A DNA stretch of 64,000 bases from Rallus limicola (GCA_022605955.1 JAKCOZ010000241.1:62001-126000), one strand, 5' to 3'; shown: positions 1 through 12,600, numbered from the stretch's first letter. A program made the numbers and translations. Notes: a model not told the origin generated them from the sequence alone.

Positions 1-72
1 TTCCAGGCATGTTCCCTCTTTCCAGGCAAAGGAAAAGGCTGAGAGCCAAAGTGACAGGGTCTGCTTGTGTGT
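1..72 (+). repeat. Partial monomer at the left window edge
   Basis: The window opens inside a monomer, at the TTCCAGGCATG part of the variable block. Bases 1-72 are the last 72 bases of a normal copy, so the array continues to the left of the window. Confidence 0.97.
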
Positions 73-270
73 CCTGTTAGGAGGTTTCAGACAAGCTATG
101 CCTTTCAGTCCTAGCTTCTTTACTTTGGGAGTTATTGCTGGACGTTTAGCATGTTTTGAACTGCAGTCTGCTAGGGCCGAGAAAAGCACCGTAGGAGCTT
201 CCAGGCATGTTCCCTCTTTCCAGGCAAAGGAAAAGGCTGAGAGCCAAAGTGACAGAGTCTGCTTGTGTGT
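73..270 (+). repeat. Representative satellite monomer (198 bp)
   Basis: This is the first complete copy and shows the monomer layout. Offsets are from CCTG. A diagnostic dinucleotide follows TTTCA near offset 35 (GT here; TG, AT or GG elsewhere). A PstI site CTGCAG lies near offset 90. A variable block follows AAAAGCAC near offsets 117-150. TTCCAGGCA occurs twice, 19 bp apart, around offsets 127-156 in the commonest types. A final variable site is GGGTCTGC, GAGTCTGC or GGGTCAGC near offset 183. CpG occurs only in GGACGTTT, GGCCGAG and CACCGTAG. Block types by the residues they would encode are GGSRH, GASRH, GGSRY, FIGSRY and VDGSRY. These names are used below only as type labels, not as a claim of coding. 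Confidence 0.97.
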
Positions 271-1087
271 CCTGTTAGGAGGTTTCGAACAAGCTATGCC
301 TTTCATGCCTAGCTTCTTTACTTTGGGAGTTATTGCTGGACGTTTAGCATGTTTTGAACTGCAGTCTGCTAGGGCCGAGAAAAGCACCGTAGGAGGTTCC
401 AGGCATGTTCCCTCTTTCCAGGCAAAGGAAAAGGCTGAGAGCCAAAGTGACAGGGTCTGCTTGTGTGTCCTGTTAGGAGGTTTCAGACAAGCTATGCCTT
501 TCATGCCTAGCTTCTTTACTTTGGGAGTTATTGCTGGACGTTTAGCATGTTTTGAACTGCAGTCTGCTAGGGCCGAGAAAAGCACCGTAGGAGGTTCCAG
601 GCATGTTCCCTCTTTCCAGGCAAAGGAAAAGGCTGAGAGCCAAAGTGACAGGGTCTGCTTGTGTGTCCTGTTAGGAGGTTTCAGACAAGCTATGCCTTTC
701 AATCCTAGCTTCTTTACTTTGGGAGTTATTGCTGGACGTTTAGCATGTTTTGAACTGCAGTCTGCTAGGGCCGAGAAAAGCACCGTAGGAGGTTCCAGGC
801 ATGTTCCCTCTTTCCAGGCAAAGGAAAAGGCTGAGAGCCAAAGTGACAGAGTCTGCTTGTGTGTCCTGTTAGGAGGTTTCAGACAAGCTATGCCTTTCAT
901 GCCTAGCTTCTTTACTTTGGGAGTTATTGCTGGACGTTTAGCATGTTTTGAACTGCAGTCTGCTAGGGCCGAGAAAAGCACCGTAGGAGCTTCCAGGCAT
1001 GTTCCCTCTTTCCAGGCAAAGGAAAAGGCTGAGAGCCAAAGTGACAGGGTCTGCTTGTGTGTCCTGTTAGGAGGTTTCAGACAAGCT
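98..1087 (+). repeat. Higher-order block W, copy 1 (5 monomers)
   Basis: Five successive monomers show the same order of types as 3662-4651, exactly 18 monomers (3564 bp) away. Shared details are the TTCGAA change in the second monomer, GAGTCTGC rather than GGGTCTGC after the first and fourth, and the AT dinucleotide in the fourth. Confidence 0.8.
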
Positions 1088-3661
1088 ATGCCTTTCAGTC
1101 CTAGCTTCTTTACTTTGGGAGTTATTGCTGGACGTTTAGCATGTTTTGAACTGCAGTCTGCTAGGGCCGAGAAAAGCACCGTAGGAGCTTCCAGGCATGT
1201 TCCCTCTTTCCAGGCAAAGGAAAAGGCTGAGAGCCAAAGTGACAGGGTCTGCTTGTGTGTCCTGTTAGGAGGTTTCAGACAAGCTATGCCTTTCAGTCCT
1301 AGCTTCTTTACTTTGGGAGTTATTGCTGGACGTTTAGCATGTTTTGAACTGCAGTCTGCTAGGGCCGAGAAAAGCACCGTAGGAGCTTCCAGGCATGTTC
1401 CCTCTTTCCAGGCAAAGGAAAAGGCTGAGAGCCAAAGTGACAGAGTCTGCTTGTGTGTCCTGTTAGGAGGTTTCGAACAAGCTATGCCTTTCATGCCTAG
1501 CTTCTTTACTTTGGGAGTTATTGCTGGACGTTTAGCATGTTTTGAACTGCAGTCTGCTAGGGCCGAGAAAAGCACCGTAGGAGGTTCCAGGCATGTTCCC
1601 TCTTTCCAGGCAAAGGAAAAGGCTGAGAGCCAAAGTGACAGGGTCTGCTTGTGTGTCCTGTTAGGAGGTTTCAGACAAGCTATGCCTTTCATGCCTAGCT
1701 TCTTTACTTTGGGAGTTATTGCTGGACGTTTAGCATGTTTTGAACTGCAGTCTGCTAGGGCCGAGAAAAGCACTTTTATAGGTAGCAGGTATGTTCCTTC
1801 TTTCCAGGCAAAGGAAAAGGCTGAGAGCCAAAGTGACAGGGTCTGCTTGTGTGTCCTGTTAGGAGGTTTCAGACAAGCTATGCCTTTCATGCCTAGCTTC
1901 TTTACTTTGGGAGTTATTGCTGGACGTTTAGCATGTTTTGAACTGCAGTCTGCTAGGGCCGAGAAAAGCACTGTAGGAGGTTCCAGGCATGTTCCCTCTT
2001 TCCAGGCAAAGGAAAAGGCTGAGAGCCAAAGTGACAGGGTCTGCTTGTGTGTCCTGTTAGGAGGTTTCAGACAAGCTATGCCTTTCAATCCTAGCTTCTT
2101 TACTTTGGGAGTTATTGCTGGACGTTTAGCATGTTTTGAACTGCAGTCTGCTAGGGCCGAGAAAAGCACCGTAGGAGGTTCCAGGCATGTTCCCTCTTTC
2201 CAGGCAAAGGAAAAGGCTGAGAGCCAAAGTGACAGGGTCTGCTTGTGTGTCCTGTTAGGAGGTTTCAGACAAGCTATGCCTTTCATGCCTAGCTTCTTTA
2301 CTTTGGGAGTTATTGCTGGACGTTTAGCATGTTTTGAACTGCAGTCTGCTAGGGCCGAGAAAAGCACCGTAGGAGCTTCCAGGCATGTTCCCTCTTTCCA
2401 GGCAAAGGAAAAGGCTGAGAGCCAAAGTGACAGGGTCTGCTTGTGTGTCCTGTTAGGAGGTTTCAGACAAGCTATGCCTTTCAGTCCTAGCTTCTTTACT
2501 TTGGGAGTTATTGCTGGACGTTTAGCATGTTTTGAACTGCAGTCTGCTAGGGCCGAGAAAAGCACCGTAGGAGCTTCCAGGCATGTTCCTTCTTTCCAGG
2601 CAAAGGAAAAGGCTGAGAGCCAAAGTGACAGGGTCTGCTTGTGTGTCCTGTTAGGAGGTTTCAGACAAGCTATGCCTTTCATGCCTAGCTTCTTTACTTT
2701 GGGAGTTATTGCTGGACGTTTAGCATGTTTTGAACTGCAGTCTGCTAGGGCCGAGAAAAGCACCGTAGGAGGTTCCAGGCATGTTCCCTCTTTCCAGGCA
2801 AAGGAAAAGGCTGAGAGCCAAAGTGACAGGGTCTGCTTGTGTGTCCTGTTATAAGGTTTCAGACAAGCTATGCCTTTCATGCCTAGCTTCTTTACTTTGG
2901 GAGTTATTGCTGGACGTTTAGCATGTTTTGAACTGCAGTCTGCTAGGGCCGAGAAAAGCACTGTAGGAGGTAGCAGGTATGTTCCTTCTTTCCAGGCAAA
3001 GGAAAAGGCTGAGAGCCAAAGTGACAGGGTCTGCTTGTGTGTCCTGTTAGGAGGTTTCAGACAAGCTATGCCTTTCATGCCTAGCTTCTTTACTTTGGGA
3101 GTTATTGCTGGACGTTTAGCATGTTTTGAACTGCAGTCTGCTAGGGCCGAGAAAAGCACCGTAGGAGGTTCCAGGCATGTTCCCTCTTTCCAGGCAAAGG
3201 AAAAGGCTGAGAGCCAAAGTGACAGGGTCTGCTTGTGTGTCCTGTTAGGAGGTTTCAGACAAGCTATGCCTTTCATGCCTAGCTTCTTTACTTTGGGAGT
3301 TATTGCTGGACGTTTAGCATGTTTTGAACTGCAGTCTGCTAGGGCCGAGAAAAGCACCGTAGGAGGTTCCAGGCATGTTCCCTCTTTCCAGGCAAAGGAA
3401 AAGGCTGAGAGCCAAAGTGACAGGGTCAGCTTGTGTGTCCTGTTAGGAGGTTTCAGACAAGCTATGCCTTTCAGTCCTAGCTTCTTTACTTTGGGAGTTA
3501 TTGCTGGACGTTTAGCATGTTTTGAACTGCAGTCTGCTAGGGCCGAGAAAAGCACCGTAGGAGGTTCCAGGCATGTTCCCTCTTTCCAGGCAAAGGAAAA
3601 GGCTGAGAGCCAAAGTGACAGGGTCTGCTTGTGTGTCCTGTTAGGAGGTTTCAGACAAGCT

Positions 3662-4651
3662 ATGCCTTTCAGTCCTAGCTTCTTTACTTTGGGAGTTATT
3701 GCTGGACGTTTAGCATGTTTTGAACTGCAGTCTGCTAGGGCCGAGAAAAGCACCGTAGGAGCTTCCAGGCATGTTCCCTCTTTCCAGGCAAAGGAAAAGG
3801 CTGAGAGCCAAAGTGACAGAGTCTGCTTGTGTGTCCTGTTAGGAGGTTTCGAACAAGCTATGCCTTTCATGCCTAGCTTCTTTACTTTGGGAGTTATTGC
3901 TGGACGTTTAGCATGTTTTGAACTGCAGTCTGCTAGGGCCGAGAAAAGCACCGTAGGAGGTTCCAGGCATGTTCCCTCTTTCCAGGCAAAGGAAAAGGCT
4001 GAGAGCCAAAGTGACAGGGTCTGCTTGTGTGTCCTGTTAGGAGGTTTCAGACAAGCTATGCCTTTCATGCCTAGCTTCTTTACTTTGGGAGTTATTGCTG
4101 GACGTTTAGCATGTTTTGAACTGCAGTCTGCTAGGGCCGAGAAAAGCACCGTAGGAGGTTCCAGGCATGTTCCCTCTTTCCAGGCAAAGGAAAAGGCTGA
4201 GAGCCAAAGTGACAGGGTCTGCTTGTGTGTCCTGTTAGGAGGTTTCAGACAAGCTATGCCTTTCAATCCTAGCTTCTTTACTTTGGGAGTTATTGCTGGA
4301 CGTTTAGCATGTTTTGAACTGCAGTCTGCTAGGGCCGAGAAAAGCACCGTAGGAGGTTCCAGGCATGTTCCCTCTTTCCAGGCAAAGGAAAAGGCTGAGA
4401 GCCAAAGTGACAGAGTCTGCTTGTGTGTCCTGTTAGGAGGTTTCAGACAAGCTATGCCTTTCATGCCTAGCTTCTTTACTTTGGGAGTTATTGCTGGACG
4501 TTTAGCATGTTTTGAACTGCAGTCTGCTAGGGCCGAGAAAAGCACCGTAGGAGCTTCCAGGCATGTTCCCTCTTTCCAGGCAAAGGAAAAGGCTGAGAGC
4601 CAAAGTGACAGGGTCTGCTTGTGTGTCCTGTTAGGAGGTTTCAGACAAGCT
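3662..4651 (+). repeat. Higher-order block W, copy 2 (5 monomers)
   Basis: This is the second copy of the 98-1087 pattern, with the same TTCGAA monomer (near 3847) and the same two GAGTCTGC sites. The flanking monomers differ in type from those of copy 1, which bounds the shared segment at about 1 kb. Confidence 0.8.
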
Positions 4652-6433
4652 ATGCCTTTCATGCCTAGCTTCTTTACTTTGGGAGTTATTGCTGGACGTT
4701 TAGCATGTTTTGAACTGCAGTCTGCTAGGGCCGAGAAAAGCACCGTAGGAGCTTCCAGGCATGTTCCCTCTTTCCAGGCAAAGGAAAAGGCTGAGAGCCA
4801 AAGTGACAGGGTCTGCTTGTGTGTCCTGTTAGGAGGTTTCAGACAAGCTATGCCTTTCATGCCTAGCTTCTTTACTTTGGGAGTTATTGCTGGACGTTTA
4901 GCATGTTTTGAACTGCAGTCTGCTAGGGGCGAGAAAAGCACCGTAGGAGCTTCCAGGCATGTTCCCTCTTTCCAGGCAAAGGAAAAGGCTGAGAGCCAAA
5001 GTGACAGAGTCTGCTTGTGTGTCCTGTTAGGAGGTTTCAGACAAGCTATGCCTTTCATGCCTAGCTTCTTTACTTTGGGAGTTATTGCTGGACGTTTAGC
5101 ATGTTTTGAACTGCAGTCTGCTAGGGCCGAGAAAAGCACCGTAGGAGGTTCCAGGCATGTTCCCTCTTTCCAGGCAAAGGAAAAGGCTGAGAGCCAAAGT
5201 GACAGGGTCTGCTTGTGTGTCCTGTTAGGAGGTTTCAGACAAGCTATGCCTTTCATGCCTAGCTTCTTTACTTTGGGAGTTATTGCTGGACGTTTAGCAT
5301 GTTTTGAACTGCAGTCTGCTAGGGCCGAGAAAAGCACTGTAGGAGGTTCCAGGCATGTTCCCTCTTTCCAGGCAAAGGAAAAGGCTGAGAGCCAAAGTGA
5401 CAGGGTCTGCTTGTGTGTCCTGTTAGGAGGTTTCAGACAAGCTATGCCTTTCAATCCTAGCTTCTTTACTTTGGGAGTTATTGCTGGACGATTAGCATGT
5501 TTTGAACTGCAGTCTGCTAGGGCCGAGAAAAGCACCGTAGGAGGTTCCAGGCATGTTCCCTCTTTCCAGGCAAAGGAAAAGGCTGAGAGCCAAAGTGACA
5601 GAGTCTGCTTGTGTGTCCTGTTAGGAGGTTTCAGACAAGCTATGCCTTTCATGCCTAGCTTCTTTACTTTGGGAGTTATTGCTGGACGTTTAGCATGTTT
5701 TGAACTGCAGTCTGCTAGGGCCGAGAAAAGCACCGTAGGAGGTTCCAGGCATGTTCCCTCTTTCCAGGCAAAGGAAAAGGCTGAGAGCCAAAGTGACAGG
5801 GTCTGCTTGTGTGTCCTGTTAGGAGGTTTCAGACAAGCTATGCCTTTCATGCCTAGCTTCTTTACTTTGGGAGTTATTGCTGGATGTTTAGCATGTTTTG
5901 AACTGCAGTCTGCTAGGGCCGAGAAAAGCACTGTAGGAGGTTCCAGGCATGTTCCCTCTTTCCAGGCAAAGGAAAAGGCTGAGAGCCAAAGTGACAGGGT
6001 CTGCTTGTGTGTCCTGTTAGGAGGTTTCAGACAAGCTATGCCTTTCATGCCTAGCTTCTTTACTTTGGGAGTTATTGCTGGACGTTTAGCATGTTTTGAA
6101 CTGCAGTCTGCTAGGGCCGAGAAAAGCACCGTAGGAGCTTCCAGGCATGTTCCCTCTTTCCAGGCAAAGGAAAAGGCTGAGAGCCAAAGTGACAGGGTCT
6201 GCTTGTGTGTCCTGTTAGGAGGTTTCAGACAAGCTATGCCTTTCATGCCTAGCTTCTTTACTTTGGGAGTTATTGCTGGACGTTTAGCATGTTTTGAACT
6301 GCAGTCTGCTAGGGCCGAGAAAAGCACCGTAGGAGGTTCCAGGCATGTTCCCTCTTTCCAGGCAAAGGAAAAGGCTGAGAGCCAAAGTGACAGGGTCTGC
6401 TTGTGTGTCCTGTTAGGAGGTTTCAGACAAGCT

Positions 6434-9400
6434 ATGCCTTTCAGTCCTAGCTTCTTTACTTTGGGAGTTATTGCTGGACGTTTAGCATGTTTTGAACTGC
6501 AGTCTGCTAGGGCCGAGAAAAGCACCGTAGGAGGTTCCAGGCATGTTCCCTCTTTCCAGGCAAAGGAAAAGGCTGAGAGCCAAAGTGACAGGGTCAGCTT
6601 GTGTGTCCTGTTAGGAGGTTTCAGACAAGCTATGCCTTTCAGTCCTGGCTTCTTTACTTTGGGAGTTATTGCTGGACGTTTAGCATGTTTTGAACTGCAG
6701 TCTGCTAGGGCCGAGAAAAGCACCGTAGGAGGTTCCAGGCATGTTCCCTCTTTCCAGGCAAAGGAAAAGGCTGAGAGCCAAAGTGACAGGGTCTGCTTGT
6801 GTGTCCTGTTAGGAGGTTTCAGACAAGCTATGCCTTTCAGTCCTACCTTCTTTACTTTGGGAGTTATTGCTGGACATTTAGCATGTTTTGAACTGCAGTC
6901 TGCTAGGGCCGAGAAAAGCACCGTAGGAGCTTCCAGGCATGTTCCCTCTTTCCAGGCAAAGGAAAAGGCTGAGAGCCAAAGTGACAGGGTCTGCTTGTGT
7001 GTCCTGTTAGGAGGTTTCAGACAAGCTATGCCTTTCAATCCTAGCTTCTTTACTTTGGGAGTTATTGCTGGACGTTTAGCATGTTTTGAACTGCAGTCTG
7101 CTAGGGCCGAGAAAAGCACTTTTATAGGTAGCAGGTATGTTCCTTCTTTCCAGGCAAAGGAAAAGGCTGAGAGCCAAAGTGACAGGGTCTGCTTGTGTGT
7201 CCTGTTAGGAGGTTGCAGACAAGCTATGCCTTTCATGCCTAGCTTCTTTACTTTGGGAGTTATTGCTGGACGTTTAGCATGTTTTGAACTGCAGTCTGCT
7301 AGGGCCGAGAAAAGCACTGTAGGAGGTTCCAGGCATGTTCCCTCTTTCCAGGCAAAGGAAAAGGCTGAGAGCCAAAGTGACAGGGTCTGCTTGTGTGTCC
7401 TGTTAGGAGGTTTCAGACAAGCTATGCCTTTCAATCCTAGCTTCTTTACTTTGGGAGTTATTGCTGGACGTTTAGCATGTTTTGAACTGCAGTCTGCTAG
7501 GGCCGAGAAAAGCACCGTAGGAGGTTCCAGGCATGTTCCCTCTTTCCAGGCAAAGGAAAAGGCTGAGAGCCAAAGTGACAGGGTCTGCTTGTGTGTCCTG
7601 TTAGGAGGTTTCAGACAAGCTATGCCTTTCAGTCCTAGCTTCTTTACTTTGGGAGTTATTGCTGGACGTTTAGTATGTTTTGAACTGCAGTCTGCTAGGG
7701 CCGAGAAAAGCACTGTAGGAGGTAGCAGGTATGTTCCTTCTTTCCAGGCAAAGGAAAAGGCTGAGAGCCAAAGTGACAGGGTCTGCTTGTGTGTCCTGTT
7801 AGGAGGTTTCAGACAAGCTATGCCTTTCAGTCCTAGCTTCTTTACTTTGGGAGTTATTGCTGGACGTTTAGCATGTTTTGAACTGCAGTCTGCTAGGGCC
7901 GAGAAAAGCACCGTAGGAGCTTCCAGGCATGTTCCTTCTTTCCAGGCAAAGGAAAAGGCTGAGAGCCAAAGTGACAGGGTCTGCTTGTGTGTCCTGTTAG
8001 GAGGTTTCAGACAAGCTATGCCTTTCATGCCTAGCTTCTTTACTTTGGGAGTTATTGCTGGACGTTTAGCATGTTTTGAACTGCAGTCTGCTAGGGCCGA
8101 GAAAAGCACCGTAGGAGGTTCCAGGCATGTTCCCTCTTTCCAGGCAAAGGAAAAGGCTGAGAGCCAAAGTGACAGGGTCTGCTTGTGTGTCCTGTTATAA
8201 GGTTTCAGACAAGCTATGCCTTTCATGCCTAGCTTCTTTACTTTGGGAGTTATTGCTGGACGTTTAGCATGTTTTGAACTGCAGTCTGCTAGGGCCGAGA
8301 AAAGCACTGTAGGAGGTAGCAGGTATGTTCCTTCTTTCCAGGCAAAGGAAAAGGCTGAGAGCCAAAGTGACAGGGTCTGCTTGTGTGTCCTGTTAGGAGG
8401 TTGCAGACAAGCTATGCCTTTCATGCCTAGCTTATTTACTTTGGGAGTTATTGCTGGACGTTTAGCATGTTTTGAACTGCAGTCTGCTAGGGCCGAGAAA
8501 AGCACTGTAGGAGGTTCCAGGCATGTTCCCTCTTTCCAGGCAAAGGAAAAGGCTGAGAGCCAAAGTGACAGGGTCTGCTTGTGTGTCCTGTTAGGAGGTT
8601 TCAGACAAGCTATGCCTTTCAATCCTAGCTTCTTTACTTTGGGAGTTATTGCTGGACGTTTAGCATGTTTTGAACTGCAGTCTGCTAGGGCCGAGAAAAG
8701 CACCGTAGGAGGTTCCAGGCATGTTCCCTCTTTCCAGGCAAAGGAAAAGGCTGAGAGCCAAAGTGACAGAGTCTGCTTGTGTGTCCTGTTAGGAGGTTTC
8801 AGACAAGCTATGCCTTTCATGCCTAGCTTCTTTACTTTGGGAGTTATTGCTGGACGTTTAGCATGTTTTGAACTGCAGTCTGCTAGGGCCGAGAAAAGCA
8901 CCGTAGGAGGTTCCAGGCATGTTCCCTCTTTCCAGGCAAAGGAAAAGGCTGAGAGCCAAAGTGACAGGGTCTGCTTGTGTGTCCTGTTAGGAGGTTTCAG
9001 ACAAGCTATGCCTTTCATGCCTAGCTTCTTTACTTTGGGAGTTATTGCTGGACGTTTAGCATGTTTTGAACTGCAGTCTGCTAGGGCCGAGAAAAGCACT
9101 GTAGGAGGTTCCAGGCATGTTCCCTCTTTCCAGGCAAAGGAAAAGGCTGAGAGCCAAAGTGACAGGGTCTGCTTGTGTGTCCTGTTAGGAGGTTTCAGAC
9201 AAGCTATGCCTTTCATGCCTAGCTTATTTACTTTGGGAGTTATTGCTGGACGTTTAGCATGTTTTGAACTGCAGTCTGCTAGGGCCGAGAAAAGCACCGT
9301 AGGAGCTTCCAGGCATGTTCCCTCTTTCCAGGCAAAGGAAAAGGCTGAGAGCCAAAGTGACAGGGTCTGCTTGTGTGTCCTGTTAGGAGGTTTCAGACAA

Positions 9401-9601
9401 GCTATGCCTTTCATGCCTAGCTTCTTTACTTTGGGAGTTATTGCTGGACGTTTAGCATGTTTTGAACTGCAGTCTGCTAGGGCCGAGAAAAGCACCGTAG
9501 GAGGTTCCAGGCATGTTCCCTCTTTCCAGGCAAAGGAAAAGGCTGAGAGCCAAAGTGACAGGGTCTGCTTGTGTGTCCTGTTAGGAGGTTTCAGACAAGC
9601 T
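6434..9601 (+). repeat. Higher-order block Q, copy 1 (16 monomers)
   Basis: This 3168-bp run matches 17918-21085 at an offset of 11484 bp (58 monomers). Ordered private markers are GGTCAGC in the first monomer, TCCTGGCTTC near 6643, TCCTACCTTC with GGACATTT near 6841-6876, GGTTGCAGAC near 7212 and 8400, TTTAGTATG near 7670, a TAA-bearing copy ending at 8200, and AGCTTATTTAC near 8430 and 9228. One visible difference from copy 2 is AGCTTCTTTAC near 7240, where copy 2 has AGCTTATTTAC near 18726. Confidence 0.88.
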
Positions 9602-12600
9602 ATGCCTTTCATGCCTAGCTTCTTTACTTTGGGAGTTATTGCTGGACGTTTAGCATGTTTTGAACTGCAGTCTGCTAGGGCCGAGAAAAGCACCGTAGGA
9701 GGTTCCAGGCATGTTCCCTCTTTCCAGGCAAAGGAAAAGGCTGAGAGCCAAAGTGACAGGGTCAGCTTGTGTGTCCTGTTAGGAGGTTTCAGACAAGCTA
9801 TGCCTTTCAGTCCTGGCTTCTTTACTTTGGGAGTTATTGCTGGACGTTTAGCATGTTTTGAACTGCAGTCTGCTAGGGCCGAGAAAAGCACCGTAGGAGG
9901 TTCCAGGCATGTTCCCTCTTTCCAGGCAAAGGAAAAGGCTGAGAGCCAAAGTGACAGGGTCTGCTTGTGTGTCCTGTTAGGAGGTTTCAGACAAGCTATG
10001 CCTTTCAGTCCTACCTTCTTTACTTTGGGAGGTATTGCTGGACATTTAGCATGTTTTGAACTGCAGTCTGCTAGGGCCGAGAAAAGCACCGTAGGAGGTT
10101 CCAGGCATGTTCCCTCTTTCCAGGCAAAGGAAAAGGCTGAGAGCCAAAGTGACAGGGTCTGCTTGTGTGTCCTGTTAGGAGGTTTCAGACAAGCTATGCC
10201 TTTCATGCCTAGCTTCTTTACTTTGGGAGTTATTGCTGGACGTTTAGCATGTTTTGAACTGCAGTCTGCTAGGGCCGAGAAAAGCACTTTTATAGGTAGC
10301 AGGTATGTTCCTTCTTTCCAGGCAAAGGAAAAGGCTGAGAGCCAAAGTGACAGGGTCTGCTTGTGTGTCCTGTTAGGAGGTTTCAGACAAGCTATGCCTT
10401 TCAATCCTAGCTTCTTTACTTTGGGAGTTATTGCTGGACGTTTAGCATGTTTTGAACTGCAGTCTGCTAGGGCCGAGAAAAGCACCGTAGGAGGTTCCAG
10501 GCATGTTCCCTCTTTCCAGGCAAAGGAAAAGGCTGAGAGCCAAAGTGACAGGGTCTGCTTGTGTGTCCTGTTAGGAGGTTTCAGACAAGCTATGCCTTTC
10601 AGTCCTAGCTTCTTTACTTTGGGAGTTATTGCTGGACGTTTAGCATGTTTTGAACTGCAGTCTGCTAGGGCCGAGAAAAGCACTGTAGGAGGTAGCAGGT
10701 ATGTTCCTTCTTTCCAGGCAAAGGAAAAGGCTGAGAGCCAAAGTGACAGGGTCTGCTTGTGTGTCCTGTTAGGAGGTTTCAGACAAGCTATGCCTTTCAG
10801 TCCTAGCTTCTTTACTTTGGGAGTTATTGCTGGACGTTTAGCATGTTTTGAACTGCAGTCTGCTAGGGCCGAGAAAAGCACCGTAGGAGCTTCCAGGCAT
10901 GTTCCTTCTTTCCAGGCAAAGGAAAAGGCTGAGAGCCAAAGTGACAGGGTCTGCTTGTGTGTCCTGTTAGGAGGTTTCAGACAAGCTATGCCTTTCATGC
11001 CTAGCTTCTTTACTTTGGGAGTTATTGCTGGACGTTTAGCATGTTTTGAACTGCAGTCTGCTAGGGCCGAGAAAAGCACCGTAGGAGGTTCCAGGCATGT
11101 TCCCTCTTTCCAGGCAAAGGAAAAGGCTGAGAGCCAAAGTGACAGGGTCTGCTTGTGTGTCCTGTTATAAGGTTTCAGACAAGCTATGCCTTTCATGCCT
11201 AGCTTCTTTACTTTGGGAGTTATTGCTGGACGTTTAGCATGTTTTGAACTGCAGTCTGCTAGGGCCGAGAAAAGCACTGTAGGAGGTAGCAGGTATGTTC
11301 CTTCTTTCCAGGCAAAGGAAAAGGCTGAGAGCCAAAGTGACAGGGTCTGCTTGTGTGTCCTGTTAGGAGGTTTCAGACAAGCTATGCCTTTCATGCCTAG
11401 CTTCTTTACTTTGGGAGTTATTGCTGGACGTTTAGCATGTTTTGAACTGCAGTCTGCTAGGGCCGAGAAAAGCACCGTAGGAGGTTCCAGGCATGTTCCC
11501 TCTTTCCAGGCAAAGGAAAAGGCTGAGAGCCAAAGTGACAGGGTCTGCTTGTGTGTCCTGTTAGGAGGTTTCAGACAAGCTATGCCTTTCATGCCTAGCT
11601 TCTTTACTTTGGGAGTTATTGCTGGACGTTTAGCATGTTTTGAACTGCAGTCTGCTAGGGCCGAGAAAAGCACCGTAGGAGCTTCCAGGCATGTTCCCTC
11701 TTTCCAGGCAAAGGAAAAGGCTGAGAGCCAAAGTGACAGGGTCTGCTTGTGTGTCCTGTTAGGAGGTTTCAGACAAGCTATGCCTTTCAGTCCTAGCTTC
11801 TTTACTTTGGGAGTTATTGCTGGACGTTTAGCATGTTTTGAACTGCAGTCTGCTAGGGCCGAGAAAAGCACCGTAGGAGGTTCCAGGCATGTTCCCTCTT
11901 TCCATGCAAAGGAAAAGGCTGAGAGCCAAAGTGACAGGGTCTGCTTGTGTGTCCTGTTAGGAGGTTTCAGACAAGCTATGCCTTTCAGTCCTAGCTGCTT
12001 TACTTTGGGAGTTATTGCTGGACGTTTAGCAAGTTTTGAACTGCAGTCTGCTAGGGCCGAGAAAAGCACTGTAGGAGGTTCCAGGCATGTTCCCTCTTTC
12101 CAGGCAAAGGAAAAGGCTGAGAGCCAAAGTGACAGGGTCAGCTTGTGTGTCCTGTTAGGAGGTTTCAGACAAGCTATGCCTTTCAGTCCTAGCTTCTTTA
12201 CTTTGGGAGTTATTGCTGGACGTTTAGCATGTTTTGAACTGCAGTCTGCTAGGGCCGAGAAAAGCACCGTAGGAGGTTCCAGGCATGTTCCCTCTTTCCA
12301 GGCAAAGGAAAAGTCTGAGAGCCAAAGTGACAGGGTCTGCTTGTGTGTCCTGTTAGGAGGTTTCAGACAAGCTATGCCTTTCAGTCCTAGCTTCTTTACT
12401 TTGGGAGTTATTGCTGGACGTTTAGCATGTTTTGAACTGCAGTCTGCTAGGGCCGAGAAAAGCACTGTAGGAGGTAGCAGGTATGTTCCTTATTTCCAGG
12501 CAAAGGAAAAGGCTGAGAGCCAAAGTGACAGGGTCTGCTTGTGTGTCCTGTTAGGAGGTTTCAGACAAGCTATGCCTTTCATGCCTAGCTTCTTTACTTT

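Larger units (their letters stand above)
1..6433 (+). repeat. Left array region, mosaic of monomer types
   Basis: About 32 monomers lie outside the Q/R higher-order blocks. The recurring order is a GT-type GASRH monomer, a TTCGAA-bearing monomer, a TG-type monomer, an AT-type monomer, then a TG-type GASRH monomer. This motif occurs around 98, around 3662, and in altered form around 1286-2474. One FIGSRY monomer begins near 1682 and one TAA-bearing copy ends near 2854. Private changes include GGGGCGAG for GGGCCGAG near 4926 and GGATGTTT for GGACGTTT near 5882. No gene, RNA or mobile element is visible. Confidence 0.9.

Noticed and set aside
73..270. Short promoter-like or ribosome-binding-like AGGAGG upstream of ATG in each monomer
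   Set aside because: TTAGGAGG lies about 15 bp before an ATG in nearly every copy and resembles a bacterial Shine-Dalgarno. It recurs with the monomer, has no associated gene, and array structure and CpG depletion argue for a eukaryote.
281..300. CENP-B box in the TTCGAA variant monomers
   Set aside because: TTCG-nnnn-A is present in TTTCGAACAAGC, but the required CGGG part is replaced by TATG, and only five monomers have the TTCG. No other monomer has a better match.
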